Shown here: positions 36,404 to 48,404 of the stretch, one piece after another
Position numbering within the stretch: position 1 is the stretch's first letter
Layout of the letters: each line of letters opens with the position of its first letter
NCBI GenBank assembly: GCA_016584495.1
Contig: WAID01000014.1
Coordinates: forward strand, 1-64,000
Source of the DNA: Celoporthe dispersa
Lineage: Eukaryota > Ascomycota > Sordariomycetes > Diaporthales > Cryphonectriaceae
DNA: 64,000 nt
Direction: 5' to 3'
Position numbers and translations under genes: made by a program
The notes under the pieces: model-generated
What the model saw: only the letters and a program-made list of their open reading frames with translations
The model's database searches: none
Told to the model about the DNA's origin: nothing

Positions 36404-38225
36404 ATGCGAGCAAGAACGGGAACAACTACCACGAGTGCAGACAGAACCTCCCAATCACGGGCAACTCGCCAGAAAATAGTCAGCCAAGCCCGAAAGAAAG
36501 ACGAGAAGTCTCCAAGCCCTGTTGCATCGGCCGCAGGTCGCCGCAAGACTAGAGCGGCTTCGGGCAAGATAGTGATTGGGGAGTTCGATCCTGAGAGAAT
36601 CCTCCGCAAAGGTGGACGAGCAGGGATACAACAGACCAGAAGGGAACCTCGAGCCCTGCTACCACCGGCTACGATCGAGGCCAGCCCAGTAGCGGAAACA
36701 GGTCCGCAGGCTCGCTCAGACGTCAACAGTGTCGAGAACACCGCCGAGAACGCCATCGAGAACACCATCGAGAACACTATCGAGGGCAGCACTGGCCAAG
36801 CTACATCAGAAGACTCTGGCTCTCGGTACGAGAATCTTCTAGACATCTTCTACAGGCGTGTTGGGTATCTGCCTCCATTAAGTGACGCGGCACTCGACCT
36901 TCTGGAGGTCATCCTGCCGGACCCTGGGCTCGTCGCCAGGATGGCTCGCTTCTCTGCCTCAAAAAATATCAAAGAATTCCAGCGAGGACTCGATTTTCGC
37001 AATGTCGCCTTGTCTCCCTCGCAGGGTCTGGACGCACGCCTCGAGGAGATCAAGTCGCTGCCATTCAAGATCGACGAGGAAGACCCAGCTGAGAAGGACT
37101 ACAACGACAGGCTCTGGAACCTGGACAGAGGGAAATGCACACATCATTCTCAGGAGCCTACCTTTCAGCGGACAGTGCTGATCTCCATGATCGACCGATA
37201 CCGGCTGATATACGGAAAGGGAGAGCCCGGCACGACAATGCTCGATTTTGCTGTCGAGGGCACTTGGGAATGCCCGCCCATGCCGACAATGGCCTCACGA
37301 AGACTGGAAGGCTTTCTTACACAGCCGAAACCCGACCTCGCCGTAGCCTTTCGGCGGCAGAGCCTGTTCCCTGCGGGCACAAATTGGAGGATGTTCCCCA
37401 CTGCAACGCAGAGGCTAATCTGCTATGAGGGCAATCAACCCGCCCCATAGTGACCGGGCTTTCCATTTTCTGACAGTCGAAGCAAAGAAGAGCAGCATAA
37501 GCGTCTTCGACGAGGTTGGCTGCGCACAAAGCCTCAACAATGCGAGCCAAGCTCTGCACAACATGTACGAGTTTTTCAGAGAAGCTGATGATGGGAAGGG
37601 GGAAAAGTTTGTGAATCTTTTCTTCGACAAAGTCAGATTCTTCTCTGTAGTCGCGACATCAGTAGGAATCAAGGTTCGAATCCACCGGGCTTGTCGCATC
37701 AGCTCCGACCCAGCTTCTACGGGGAGAGACAAGAGCGTGGATTACGATGGCGAACGAGGCCTGGATAATCCTATTCGTGAGAATTACCCGCTCAAATTTC
37801 TATACGAGGACTACTGGACAGCCCACAGCCCACTCAAGCGGCAAGAAGTTGTAGCCGTGTTCACACAGATCCTGTACGGCTACGGAGTTGGAGAACTTGC
37901 CGGTCACTTACGGGAAGCAATCCAGGAGGTCGATCAGAAGTTGAAGAAGCACGAAAAAGACACGGGTTCCTGCCTCCAAAGAGATGAGGCCTATTACTCT
38001 TATGGACAGCTCCGGCCGGTCTCGCGTGCAGCTAGCCAGCAGTTTCGGCCTCGATCTCAAGCAACAAGCACCAACGCAAGTTTCAACCGGTTCAACAACA
38101 ACTGGTCAGAGGCATCTAGCTTTGCTTACAACGCGGCATCACAGCAGCCGGACAGCCAGTCGCATGCTCAGCTGTCGGCACCTCAACAGGCAGGTCGTAG
38201 CAGAAAAAGGGCTCGAAAAGATTGA
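36404..38225 (+). CDS. DUF7924-like fungal protein, one frame break
   Basis: A Ser/Arg/Lys-rich disordered N-terminus with a short tandem motif of Glu-Asn-Thr-Ile-type repeats (about 36725-36785) is followed by a globular domain. Its signatures are KPDLAVAFRRQSLFP, ATQRLICYEGNQ, FHFLTVEAKKSSIS, QSLNNASQALHNMYEFF and FFDKVRFFSVVATSVGIKVR. This arrangement is typical of a large family in Sordariomycetes annotated DUF7924; the conserved VEAK resembles a PD-(D/E)xK nuclease core, so a nuclease-like fold is possible. The frame changes just after NQPAP (C-rich run 37438-37446) and resumes in a second frame to the stop at 38225. The tail is Gln/Ser-rich and ends with a basic RKRARKD, a possible nuclear signal. 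Such genes are often accessory and subtelomeric. Function is unknown. Confidence 0.72.
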
Positions 38226-39783
38226 CATTGGCATATACAATCTCGAGGCTTCAGTCTTTCCTGTAGGAAATGATACGGTGAATACGGAAACTCGTATTTA
38301 TGTTAAATTTCAAGACTATTATAGCTCATTCAATATATTGGTCACAAAAAAAGGACTTTTCCCCCAATACTATCAACCGGGCGTGTATTACTTTCGTAAC
38401 TGAAACAATTCCAAGCCATTAAATACCCGGTTGCTTCAAGGATTGCCAACGTAGATATAATAACCAGATTGCATAACCCTAAATTTACTGAAACGGTCAA
38501 GATATTACCTAGCCGTCTTTTCATGCTAGTAATTGCAGACGTGCCTAGCATCTTCTGAATGGACTAGCTCTTATTCCTATTAGAATTTGTAGTGTTTGAA
38601 CAAACGTTTGTAATCCCGCCTCTACTACTGCAATAATGATTTCTTATCAGATAAAACCATTCGTTGAGCTCAATCATCTATGAGTAAGTAGGAATAGCTA
38701 CGCGACTTGAAATGCACTCGCGAGGATAATTCTGTCCTAAACTATCTTCTCATTGCTGAGCTTGTCACCAATTCTGGGTTGTGTAATTAAGGTGTCTGAC
38801 GTTGAGTCTTAAGATCTGGTTTCTTTTTTTTTCTTTTCTTTTGTCCTGCTGTTGCGAATAATCTGCTCTGCACGTGCATATTGAGTATATTATAGTACCA
38901 GCCTGCCATTATCATAATTTATTCTAATTAATTCATCTTATCACTCTAACTCTAGATTATACAAGAATTCCTTTATTCAATGCTGTACTCTACTATCTAG
39001 GGTTCTAATCTACTTGTATTGCTGTATAGCCTGTTTCGGAACCTGAGTATCAGGTAGATCATAACACTGCGTTATAATTTACAATTCTCATCGTGTTACC
39101 GCTCTGAAATGGGAACGAAGTGCGGAGCAACGAGCTTATAGAACATGAGCAGAAGCAACCAGAGCGCCTATTGTGCGGCAGAAACATGCGGCGTTGAAGC
39201 ACGGTATGTATTTATTCAAACAATGTACATCTAGCCAGGGAAAAGGGGGGTTGAAGCGACGATTGCAGAATTGGGATCGATTCCGTCATTCTCTGACACA
39301 ATGTTTTACTTTACATAATGCTGGTCCACACATGCTGTATTTCGTTGAAGCAGATCGGACCTGAGGAGCCGACTCGGAGCATCGCTCTTCCTCTGCACTC
39401 GGCGGTAGAGCTGAACCTCGGCCCTCCGAGCCCGTGCGCCTGGATCAACATAGCATTCACGGCTATGCGTAGGTGTTCGTTAAATTAGTACGGATCGTGA
39501 CACCTTTACACTCCTGGATTACGCCACAGACTTCTCCTCAAGGAAAGGGTCCTGAATGGCTGTCATATGGCTTCTTCCCTACACCAGGAAAGACATGAAA
39601 TTTCTCCAGAAGCGATTTAGACCAATAGTCCTTTTAAGAGAACGCATGCATTGCATAGAATACTCAATATATATAGAAGATCCCAGCCAAGCGGCTCGAG
39701 ATCTACCACTCTTTGTCATTCTATCTATCATCACGCCCACTTCCCTCTCGTAGCTGTCATCGGTCACGGTGAGAGATACCACA
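38226..39783. other. Intergenic, AT-rich
   Basis: About 1.6 kb with low GC in 38.4-39.1 kb, including a T-rich tract at 38821-38842. No gene is recognisable; the open frame at 39173-39364 has no features. It is probably degraded repeat and the upstream region of the esterase remnant. Confidence 0.4.
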
Positions 39784-41145
39784 ATGAGGCCTGCCACGGG
39801 GACAGCCACCGCGCTTGTGGCCCACCTACTTGCCACGGGCATAGAGGCAGCTCTCTACGAATAGGTGGTCTAGACCATCTACGGGCCTGTTCGAGGCGTT
39901 GCCGCATTCAATAGTACCTCCGGCCCTGCAGCCAACATTTCCAACTGGCAACAGATCACAACCTTCATGGGAATCCCGTTCGCGGCGTCGACCGCCGGTG
40001 AGAACCGATGGAAAGCACCGCAACCGCCGGCTGCTTGGAATGACATCCTCGTGGCCGACTCTTTTGGTCCCAAATGTCCAAGCGGCATATCCATCGCCGG
40101 TGCTTCAGTCAGCGAAGACTGCCTTACCGTTGATATCTGGACGCCGACGAACTCAACCGGCGAAAGATTACCTGTGATGATCCAGAGCTATGGAGCTGGC
40201 ACCACCTCAGATAAAAATTACGAGGGAGGCGGCATCGCCGCAAAAGGGGTCATCTTCATCAGCTACAACTACTGGACAGGGCCTTGGGGGTGGCTTTCTC
40301 TCTCCGAGCTGATCGCTAAGTCTTCTACCAACTCGTCAGGCAACTATGGTCTCATGGACCAGATCCAGATCTTCACGTGGGCCAAGGAAAATGTGGCTGC
40401 ATTTGGTGGCGATTCAGACTCCATCACAGCGGTAGGCCAGTCCTTTGGTTCTGCTGCGGTGTACCATCTCATCAACAGCCCTCAAGCCAAGGGTCTTTTC
40501 AAGGGAGCCATCTGAGAGAGCGGCATCAAGGATCCCTATGATCCTACCATATCCGGCTTATGCAATACATACATGAACCAGTCCTTCTCCTATACCTTCG
40601 GTGAGACCTATGCGTCCACCCTCAACGCCACGACCGTCGCCGAGCTGCGCAACCTTTCGACCGACGTCCTCGCGACTGGGACCGGGGTCATGACTTCTCG
40701 GGCTTCCAGCCCACGTTGGACGGTTATTGCATCCCCACGACCTACTACGAGAGCCTCCTCAACGTCCCTGCCAGCGACGTGCCCCTGCTCGCCGGCAACA
40801 ACAAGGATGAAGACGGCGCCAGCCCTACCGTCAACACCACCGTCAAAGCCTACCAGGAGGCCACCAACACCACATATGGGCCATATTCCGCCGCCCTTCT
40901 CGAGCTTTACGACCGGAATACCAATGACATGGCCGCCGACGACGCCACCAACGCCCGTGCCCGTGACATTACGCGCATCTCGACGTGGTCTTTCGCTCAG
41001 CGCTGGTCCAAGACCGCCTCAAGCCCCATGTACGTCTACTACTAGGACCACGACCTGCCAGGCTCGGACGAGGGCGCCGGCCACGCCAGCGAGATCTCGT
41101 ACGTCCTGAACAACCTGTACGCGGTTTATATTTACAACCAGTAAT
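39784..41145 (+). pseudogene. Carboxylesterase type B pseudogene (RIP-like stops)
   Basis: A decayed secreted carboxylesterase, paralogous to the gene at 42452. Aligned segments include YGPVRG, MGIPFAASTAGENRW, SEDCLTVDIW, a nucleophile elbow reading GQSFG (usually GQSAG), NNKDEDGASPT for the acidic-residue region, and a His near HASEISYVLNNLY. In-frame stops occur at 39862-39864 (TAG), 39871-39873 (TAG), 40513-40515 (TGA) and 41043-41045 (TAG). The first two fall where the paralogue has Gln, and the last where it has Trp, so CAG-to-TAG and TGG-to-TAG transitions are implied. A frame change lies at the G4 run 40684-40687. The paralogue's last ~85 residues are missing. The gene cannot make an active enzyme as it stands. 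Confidence 0.8.
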
Positions 41146-42451
41146 ACGGCATCCTGAGGGCTTTAGGAGCATCACAAGAGTTCTATACCAGCAGAGACTT
41201 ATCGATCAGTCCTACTTGGTCTAGTGCTCAACATGCAAGCACGATTGCGCAGAAGTGGGATCCAGTATCACGCCACATCAGATTTCCTCGTATGCGAATT
41301 AAGACACGGAATGAAAATGAAATGGTGTGGCAAAATATTCGAGAGCTATAGAAGGAGAAAAGGCTTATTTCAGAAGTTCAAGGACCAAGGCAAGCCGATT
41401 GTGCAGAAACGGGGCAATGCGCTCATGAGAGACAGGGGGCATCTTGAGGTGGCACTCTTGCCAAGGTGACCTGATATGTGTGGGGATGTTTGAAGCCGAA
41501 GGCTTCGGCTCCGAGCCCGTAGCTGCTTCGACGCGTAGAGTTCAAGAATATAACGGATGTTGTTTGTTTTCAACATACTAAGTAAACTTGGTGCAATTTG
41601 AGATTGCCTATACGCGAATTGCAGATGCTATGTGGTCGGGCTCCAACTCGCCTGGGTCGAACCCTCAACGAGTTCGCAGGACTTGTGACATTATATCCTT
41701 CCCGAGATTCTTGGAAGCAACTACGAGACACAAGGAAAGTCGCCATAAAGGTTGGCAGCAAGCGGCCGCACAAGCAACACCAACATTAACCGCCGTGCCA
41801 TCCTCAGAAAAGATATATGGACCCAAACCTTCCAGCGGGGCTTTGGGCGGATATGGCTTAGATTCGGCACATCTTCGTCCATCCCTGCCTCCTCGCCCCA
41901 CGTCAGCCTAGGCGTAAAACTTGTGAATGTATCTTGAGTAGTCCTCTACGCAACATAGTATATAAAGTACATGCTATGCCGTGACTTCTACCAAGGTGGG
42001 GCCGAGCTTCGAAACAGAAACATACCAATGCCGTCGATCCTTACCGCCAAAATACATAGTAAAGGCCCCGCGGGGCCGCAAATCCTATGAACTGTGCTCA
42101 TACAGCGAGAGTAGCGAAGTAGTAATTAAAACTAATCCCCGAGAGTTGTACAATGGACAGCACTCGCCTCCCTGACTACGTAATGGTTCGTCCTTACCGC
42201 ATGAGAAACGGTGGTCTAGAATGTCGGACTTCCGAAATGACAGTGGTCTGCTGCATAGACTCTGGCGACCGCCAGTCGCTCACGGATCTGTAGCCCAGGT
42301 AGCTTTCATTACGTATGGCACGTCGCACTCGCATTGTGAGAGTTATATAACACGTTATGAACTCCTGTATACGCCTAGTTCCAAGGTCCAACACAAGCTC
42401 GTCTCGGCCCAATTAACTCTTCACTGAATTCTATCTCTGGAAGCTGTCGAC
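41146..42451. other. Intergenic between the two esterase copies
   Basis: About 1.3 kb of non-coding sequence. Several short frames overlap on both strands but none resembles a protein family. The right end would carry the promoter of the second esterase; a TATATAA-like motif at 42345-42351 lies about 100 bases upstream of its ATG. Confidence 0.4.
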
Positions 42452-44422
42452 ATGGTCTTCTCGCGAGGCCAAGCAACCGCGCTGCTGGGACTGCCCGTCC
42501 TAGCTAATGCAGCGCTTTACAACCAAGTCCTCCAGACCGAGACTGGTCCTGTGTACGGATATCCGGCATTCAACACCACGCCGACCGGTGGCTTGACCAA
42601 TTGGAAGGATATTGCAGTCTGGAAAGGCATTCCCTTTGCTGCGACAACTGCAGCCGAGGTTAGCAGCCCTCGAGCTTTTCTGCTCAAAACTTGTTTCCCC
42701 TCTCAAATCGTACTATTAGTACTGATGTAAGTGATAATAGAACCGTTTCAGGCCGCCCCAGCCTGCTGCCTCCTGGAACTCGACATATTACGCCGAGTCG
42801 TAGGGCCCTGTATGTCCTGTAGCCACAAGCGGCGACAACAACTACACGATCAACGAAGATTGTCTCAATCTGAATATCTGGAGCGCCGCCAACTCTTCCG
42901 ATGCCAAATTGCCCGTTGTGATGTGGTCTTATCCGGCTGAATCCACAGCAGCCGATGCGTTATTTGACGGAGGCGGCATGGCAGACAAAGGAATTGTTTT
43001 CGTCAATTACAATTACCGTACTGGCTCCTTTGGCTGGTTGGCGCATCCGGAATTGAATGAGGAGCGCTATGCCGAGACTGGAGTCAATAGCTCGGGCAAT
43101 TGGGGTATGCTGGACCAGCAAGCTGCCTTGAAGTGGATTGTGAGCCATCATCTCATGCTTCTGCGGTCGTCTCAAATATACAACGCATTTAATGCTAACC
43201 CTGCTCCCAGAAACGCAATATTGCAGCATTTGGCGGTGATCCAGACCATATCACTGTGCAGGGCCAGTCTGCTGGCTCGGCTGCAACCTATCATATCGTC
43301 AACAGCCCTTTAACTGAGGGGTTGATTGTAGGAGCGATTATCGAATCCGGCGTGCGCGATCCGCATGATACTTTGTGCGGGTCTCTTGCTGAGAATTATG
43401 TCAACCAGTCGTCGGCTATTCAGACTGGTGTGAGCTTTCTCGCAAGCCTCAATGTCACTACAATTGCTGAGGCGCGTGCTCTGCCCATGGAGGATCTTGT
43501 CACTCAATTCATGAGCAGCAGCTACTCTTTCAGCGCAACTCTTGATTACTACGCCTTGAACCAGACATACTATGACCAGCTTCTCAATGGCCCCACGAAC
43601 GATGTACCCATTATCACAGGAGTAAGTTCCGTCTCTGATTCCCATAGCCCCTCTCCTCTATCTATATACTCCTACATTAGAAGCAAATAAGAGCAGCCTA
43701 GCACGTCCCACCTAGGGCTGTGAAGGCAATGATTCTTGTGGAAACAACATGTTACTGATATGGGATATTGGCTACAGAATACCAAGGACGAAAGCGGGGC
43801 GACATATGGGCTGAACATAACCCTTGCGGAATATCTTGTAGATCTGAATGAGACTTTCTCCGGCGAATGGGTAGAGAAGTTTTTGGAGCTCTACCCTGCT
43901 AATGACTCTACGACAGCCAGTGGTGCTTATAACTCCCAATGGACAGATCGTTCAAAGGTTGGTACCTATTTTTGGTCCCAGCTATGGACTAAGGGTGCCT
44001 CAAGCCCTGTTTACAACTATTTTTGGGATCATGCGCCACCAGGACAGACTCAAGGCGCATACCATGAGAGTGAGAGTAAGTCCAGGCGAAAAAATCTTTC
44101 CTGGGTTTTTTTCAGTTGGATTGCAAGAGCAGTACTGATTCCTCGTATTATAGTCAACTATGTCCTCAATAACCTTTATGACACCGATCTGCCGTGGACC
44201 ACAGAGGACTACGAGATCGCTGCTCAGTTGAATGGTTACTGGGTCAACTTTATTAAAACAGGAAATCCCAACGGCGGCAACTTGACCCAGTGGCCTGCCG
44301 CTACCGAGATACAAGACTCATTGGTGCAGCACGTTGGCAACGGATGGGGTCAGATTCCGGTTGCCCCGGCTGCAAAGGTCGAGCTGTTCCAGGAATGGTT
44401 TGAGACTCAGTCGCTGCACTAA
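42452..44422 (+). pseudogene. Carboxylesterase type B, near-complete but with one nonsense codon
   Basis: A secreted carboxylesterase/lipase-like enzyme that would hydrolyse ester bonds outside the cell. The signal peptide is about residues 1-20 (ATALLGLPVLANAA). Introns are inferred at about 42659-42740, 43142-43210, 43622-43778 and 44074-44153, all with GT-AG ends. Catalytic residues are all visible: Ser in GQSAG (about 43262-43276), the acidic residue in NTKDESGATYG (from 43779), and His in AYHESE next to an intron. The oxyanion-hole region and SGNWGMLDQQAALKW block are intact. A TAG at 42801-42803 interrupts exon 2 before GPVCP, where the tandem copy has Phe. Apart from this stop the gene is intact, so either it was recently inactivated or the base is wrong. 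Confidence 0.75.
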
Positions 44423-44932
44423 GCTTGCTGTCCATATATGTACGTGCGGGGAGGCGACGAACAACAGAGTACAGGATGTAGATTATTTTACGCGCGTCTC
44501 ATGGGGACGGCGGCGCGTTATGTACATATATGGCTTGACTTTATCATCAAGCTTTTAGACCATAGTCATTCCCTATATTCACGGAAGCTAGGTTCTCGTC
44601 TTTTTTGTGACTAAATGTTTTAGGCTGATCAATAATTCAATCATCCGCTTCTTTAAGAGTGGTATTTGCGATAACTCTAGTAGCTTAGTACCATCTCTGC
44701 AAAGTAGATACACACATGCGCACTATGTTTGCAAATCTATACACCATTGTCGTTTCCGGCCCTATGCATAGCAATCGGTAATGACCGTTATATTTGTACT
44801 ATATAGTAACGACTGGTATATTTGTATTCTCACAAAAACTCAGAAACTTGATCAATCCAATGCCCACTATAGGCCGTATGTATCTTGGGATGTCTTGCGC
44901 TCAAGATCCTGAGCCTGCAGCTCCAAATTTTC
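44423..44932. other. Intergenic, convergent 3' region
   Basis: About 500 bases between the 3' ends of the esterase (plus) and the small cysteine-rich gene (minus). It contains only terminator and UTR-type AT-rich sequence. No gene seen. Confidence 0.45.
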
Positions 44933-45422
44933 TTAAGCTGCAGCAGCACAAGCCGCCTCACAAGCAATGGCAAGCGGGAGAAAGAAGTCGAACGCTTGGC
45001 AGGCTGCTTCGCAGGCTAACTCGCCCACGATACCGGTAACAGCATCCTCTGCGTCCTATATAGAAGTCAAGATTCAGTTCATTTGGCGTTTTTAAAGTAC
45101 TAGCAATGAAAACAGTAAAACCTACTCGCTTTGCTTGAACATTAATAGTAGCACAGGCTTGTTCACAATCAGCAGCAAGCTCCGGCAGACTGGTGAACAC
45201 CTGGCAAGCCGCTTCGCACGTCTCTTTATCAATAGGTGTAGCAGAGACTTGCTAGTTGATACGTTTATATTAGCGGATTGGGTCTTGAACCTAAATGTAA
45301 ACAACGCGTACGCCACACATAGGGGCTTGCTTACAGTCGCCTGACGTGGGTTCGTGTTTGCCTGAGGAATGGCGGGAGGCCATCGTGGCCAAGAGGGAAG
45401 TTGAAATGATGGAGAAATGCAT
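44933..45422 (-). CDS. Small secreted protein with two CX3C-X12-CX3C hairpins
   Basis: Three exons join exactly in frame: 45422-45335, 45247-45126 and 45055-44933, with introns of 87 and 70 nt (GTAAGC...AAG, GTAGGT...TAG). The product is 110 residues. The N-terminus MHFSIISTSLLATMAS looks like a short signal peptide. Two homologous units follow: CEAACQVFTSLPELAADCEQAC and a second with the same spacing beginning CEAACQAFDFFLP. Each has four cysteines spaced CX3C-X12-CX3C, the pattern of disulfide-linked helical hairpins (alpha-hairpinin peptides; also small Tim proteins). A Lys-Arg pair sits between the units exactly at the second intron, so Kex2 could release two peptides. Exon 1/2 acceptor choice (AAG) is the least certain point. 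Candidate roles are antimicrobial, inhibitor or effector peptide. Confidence 0.68.
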
Positions 45423-46441
45423 GTTGACTGATTGAGTGTAATATTGGACGAAGCTTGAAGGAGAGTTCGCAAGTGGCTTTGGTTAAATACTTCTGTGTTT
45501 TGATGGATGCTTAAGAGCTGTGGTACCAAGATTGAATAGTCAAAATTCGGGGGAATACATGCGATATATATACTTTTCTGGTACAACTATCAATTGCCCT
45601 TTACGAAATGTTTATATGTCGAGAATGCTTATGTCTTCTGGGTTTGAGTTGTTCAAACTCAGCTCTCTTGCCAAGCATTAACTTTGCATCCGTTTTCAGC
45701 GATTCTTTTCCCTCATGCTCACATCCGTATCGTACTAGCCTTTATAATCGCTGTGTATTATACCGATAGAATACTACTCGGATCATTTCATTTTCGCATG
45801 GATAAGAAGCTGCTCTTAATTACTTCGGCTTCTTTTCACCGAGACCTGAGCCTCATTCCCGTAGCATGGCATTCACGTGGGACGGCTGCAGCCTTGCTTC
45901 CCGTGTTTAATGCGCGGTTTAGTCTTAGACAGACTTCTTAAACCTGAGACGGACGCTGACTTAGCGTTTGAAATTGAGACATGCTACATAAATCCGGGTG
46001 TTTTTCTTTGTTCGTCTTTTTTTCACTTTCCTCTATGAGTAAAGGTCGGTCTGCTCTTCGTGCCACGTGCCCCAAACCGGAGTTTGAACTCTAGATCAGA
46101 ACCTAGATCAATACATATTATCACGTATAATTACTCAGAATGGGCTTACCCCCCTAGCTTGTCTCCTCTAATATACTCGAAAGGTCCTTTCCACCGGGCC
46201 GCCTGCTTTTTCGGATCAATGGAGATTATAACGATTTTCAATTAGAAACGTCGAATTATGCTGCCAAGACTTGGCTTTTACAAAAGCGGAAGTTCTATTC
46301 AATTCATATGCAGTGTGTTACGTGTTGTATTCTCCAGATTTCTTACACTAAGTGTGAGCGTGCTGCTCGCTGTTGACGCAAAAAGAACCCTCCAAAGGGT
46401 GGTAGAAGGTAAAAGAGAAAAAAATTGATCTATACTCTGAC
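45423..46441. other. Intergenic
   Basis: About 1 kb without a supportable gene. The first few hundred bases would be the promoter of the cysteine-rich gene. Pyrimidine-rich runs at 46010-46040 and short frames (45684-45941) carry no recognisable content. Confidence 0.4.
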
Positions 46442-46588
46442 CTAATCCTTTGACCTTTGAAGACTGACGGGCGCGGCCTTGGGAGGATAATAGGTCTCGG
46501 TCATATATTTGGTGAACTCTTCAGAGGATATCTTGCCATTCTTGTAGATGCAAACGTCAAACTTGAAGATTTGAGTCTGATCCGCCAT
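46442..46588 (-). pseudogene. EthD-domain fragment (N-terminal ~48 residues)
   Basis: The ATG at 46588 starts a short frame with IFKFDVCIYKNGKISSEEF followed by TKYMTETYYPPKAAP, which resembles the first strand and helix of EthD-type dimeric alpha-beta barrel proteins (small dehydratases/cyclases often found in fungal polyketide clusters). The rest of the domain (about 60 more residues) cannot be found downstream on this strand, with or without an intron. It is most likely a truncated relic. Confidence 0.45.
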
Positions 46589-48404
46589 GACTACGATGTG
46601 TACTGCTGATTTTTCTTTGTGCGTGAACAATGTGTACTATGGTACTGCCTGTCCGGGAGCCCCTTCTGGTAGTGGTGTACGTATAGTGTCTAACAGCCAA
46701 CTGCATATTTGATACGCACAGTACTTTTGTTGATTTCCACATAGACGGATGGCTTTGTCGCAGCCCCAGCAATGTTGCAAGCTACCATATCTCAGGATGG
46801 TACACTAGCACTATATGGGTAGATTTTGCAGTCACATTTGCTGACGGCCTGTCATACTTTAGTGGAGATTTGTTGATGATTGAGGAACTGGTTTGCTGCC
46901 CCGCAATCTTGCAGTTCTTTTTTTTTTTTTTTTTTGGAGGGGGGAGGACATTGGCAAACAGTCGAATATAATTTACTGCGTCCGTCTTCTCTCGCCGTGT
47001 ATGGTTTACCAAACTTTATTTGATTTATAAGACCGTTAGTTTACCGGTCTTCCCAATCACATGCATATTTTGGGCTTGTAAGCTCGAAAAGCTGATCATA
47101 TTTAGGTGAGACGACTTCAAGCTCACTCTGCAAGCGGGATTTTGTGCGTTGCAAAGACGGAAACGGATATTGCACGAACTATTAGGTAAAGTTTCAAGGT
47201 TGCTATTACCACATTCCTATCAAAACAAATGAAGTCTGAAAACTCGTCTCTATATCTCCTCTGTCCATCCTATTTCACTTTGTTGGAATATCTGACCAGA
47301 ACTCGGTGATTATGATCCCGAAGCCTCCGCTGAATAGTATGTGCAGCCGCCTCCGCCGCCGTGGTCGGAACCCTTAAGGTACGAAAGTACTCTTTTTTTC
47401 TCCTTACATACTCAAGTACTTAATGAATAGTAAAGTGTCACCATCTCAATGTTAGTGACATGGCGCATAAGGATATATAAGAAACCAGCAGAAAGCATAT
47501 TGCTGTCTGCTGCACACCAGTATTTAGCCAGAGGTCGGGCGTCTTCGCACGACAGATTGGAAAAACCTACCAGAGTGCTGAGGGCTCCGAGCGTGGGCCC
47601 AAACATTTTGCCCCGGTCTGCCCGCACTCCGACCCAATTACTTCTCAATGGCCCAAACTCCCGCACACGTATCTAATGTTCATCTCTGACCAGAGCAGTG
47701 TGGCGGCGGCGGCGGCAGGGTGGGTTTTGTCAGGTCCAACCGCGCTAGGCTGCAGTGATGGACGCATCTTGACAAAAGACACTCTGTTCTCACGTACCTA
47801 CTTAGTACGAGCACGTTACGCTTTGTAGTGGAACCGCGATTCCCCTGCTGTTAAATGATCCCCAAAGGTGAGCAACCCCCTTGGGTATATTAAGGATGAG
47901 GTGCTTGCCCACTGTCGTAAATCTCAGATCAATACCAAATCTTACCATGTATCTCCCATTCTTATCAACCATTCCTCATGGATCCTGCTAGCTCTCAACC
48001 CGCGGCAGGAATGTCAGCGGGTCCTCTCGTCAGTTTCACCCGGAGCCTTGTTCACCTTGACACGTCCTTCATTATCAACTTGGGCCTGCTCCTTGCCGCC
48101 TGCTCCACCGTCTTCGGTCCGCTGCACGTGCCTGGCAGCCAGTCAAGTGATTGTGCCCTTCTCCATCACCTCTTTAGCCGGCACCGACTTCCCCGTCTCA
48201 CAACCCACTCAACCTACCCCTCAGTAGATTGCGGCTCGTTTGCCTTTATCTTAACGAGCCTTCTCTGTTGTCACATTACAGAGCTACCCAGGCACGATCC
48301 ATAACACTGACACCAGAAGCCCGCGTTTATCCAAATCTTCATAATTACATTTCGCTTATACATTTTCCTCCTGAAGAACAAAAAGGGTGGGGTTGGCATT
48401 CTCG
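46589..48404. other. Intergenic with an 18-base poly-T tract
   Basis: About 1.8 kb. A poly-T run lies at 46918-46935, a GGC-repeat patch at 47702-47717, and a moderately GC-rich segment at 47.5-48.3 kb that must contain the promoter and leader of the GFA gene. A 108-codon frame at 47978-48304 shows no domain and is likely leader sequence. Confidence 0.4.

Noticed and set aside
45122..45586. 154-codon minus-strand frame overlapping the cysteine-rich gene
   Set aside because: It is a different frame reading through the introns. The spliced 110-residue model has signal peptide, paired repeats and exact phase.
47978..48304. 108-codon plus-strand frame before the GFA gene
   Set aside because: Hydrophobic but without domain, intron links or conservation cues; more likely leader sequence.
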